Assembly: GCA_032191485.1 (NCBI GenBank)
Contig: JAVDOI010000020.1
Coordinates: forward strand, 2,762,111 to 2,826,110
From: Leptoclinus maculatus
Taxonomy: Eukaryota; Chordata; Actinopteri; Perciformes; Stichaeidae
Reading direction: 5' to 3'
Length of the DNA stretch: 64,000 nucleotides
Shown here: positions 63,585 to 64,000 of the stretch, in pieces
Position numbering within the stretch: position 1 is the stretch's first letter
Layout: every line of letters begins with the position of its first letter
Program-made: the position numbers and the translations under genes
The notes under the pieces: generated by a model
The model's input: the letters and a program-made list of their open reading frames with translations, nothing else
Told to the model about the DNA's origin: nothing
Databases searched by the model: none

Positions 63585-64000
63585 GCGCAAAAATGATCCA
63601 AAGGAGCTCTGACACTAATAATTAAAGAGTTATTGAAATTAGCATTGACTGGCCGTCTCGTTGCCGCTGAGTGCCAGCAAAGATTCTCCCCCTGCTTTGA
63701 TTGCCCGGGCGTTCTCTTCATTCTATTAAACTCCGCTCTCGCGATTGACTCCGCCAGGCAGATAAACACACACATTCACACTCACCAAGCATCTGCAGTG
63801 CTACCACTGCACCAGCACGCACTCAAACGCTGACTGGGAAATTGACAGTGGGGCGCCTTAGCAACTGTACTTCAACAGTAGGGGAAATTAATGCATTAAT
63901 TAAAATAATGTTTTTTTTCTGTTTTTTTACAGTTTTCATATGAACGGACTTCAACATGAACCCTGTGTGAATACAAATACAGCATCTCAAGTGCATTATT

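Overview
The window is a stretch of vertebrate, very probably teleost (ray-finned fish), genomic DNA. The support is exon-intron structure with GT-AG splice sites, dense (CA)n/(TG)n microsatellites, G/C homopolymer tracts, an L1-type LINE tail and a TA-flanked miniature inverted-repeat element. There is no bacterial-type operon and no CRISPR array, and I saw no tRNA or rRNA.

The only gene I can support is an alpha-neurexin on the minus strand. It is transcribed from high to low coordinates and lies in the window as internal exons only. The peptides fit the neurexin-2 paralogue best (nrxn2; I cannot tell the fish a copy from the b copy). Seven coding exons can be placed with exact splice boundaries: 45349-45048 (302 nt), 32490-32446 (45 nt, or 24 nt with an internal donor; alternative splice site SS2), 25538-25377 (162 nt), 18475-18037 (439 nt), 17383-17000 (384 nt), 15469-15266 (204 nt) and 12004-11978 (27 nt; SS3). 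Their order, phases and the positions of the two cassettes match alpha-neurexin exons 6 to 12. Together they encode most of LNS2, all of LNS3, EGF-B and the first part of LNS4 of the presynaptic adhesion receptor. The first coding exons (LNS1, EGF-A, SS1 cassettes) should lie above 64000, or be microexons in 45350-64000 that I could not find. The rest of LNS4 onward lies below position 1.

Layout: 1-11977 is intron downstream of SS3; 11978-18475 is a compact cluster of four exons; 18476-45047 holds long introns with exon 8 and the SS2 microexon; 45350-64000 is the long intron upstream of exon 6 and is richest in mobile-element debris. That debris includes a degraded LINE tail near 49.7 kb, an L1-like ORF2 tail near 60.8-61.1 kb, an 834-bp TA-flanked MITE at 61274-62107 and a possible hAT end near 63.1 kb. 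This intron also holds the two largest CA arrays, 150 and 135 nt.

The most interesting items are the dual-donor SS2 microexon, the 27-nt SS3 microexon, a 13-bp hairpin just downstream of the exon-10 donor, a perfect 19-bp hairpin at 228-271, the MITE with an exact internal 90-bp duplication, and a strand switch in simple-repeat orientation near 48 kb. I found no convincing undescribed gene system. Most long open frames here are antisense shadows or translated microsatellites.
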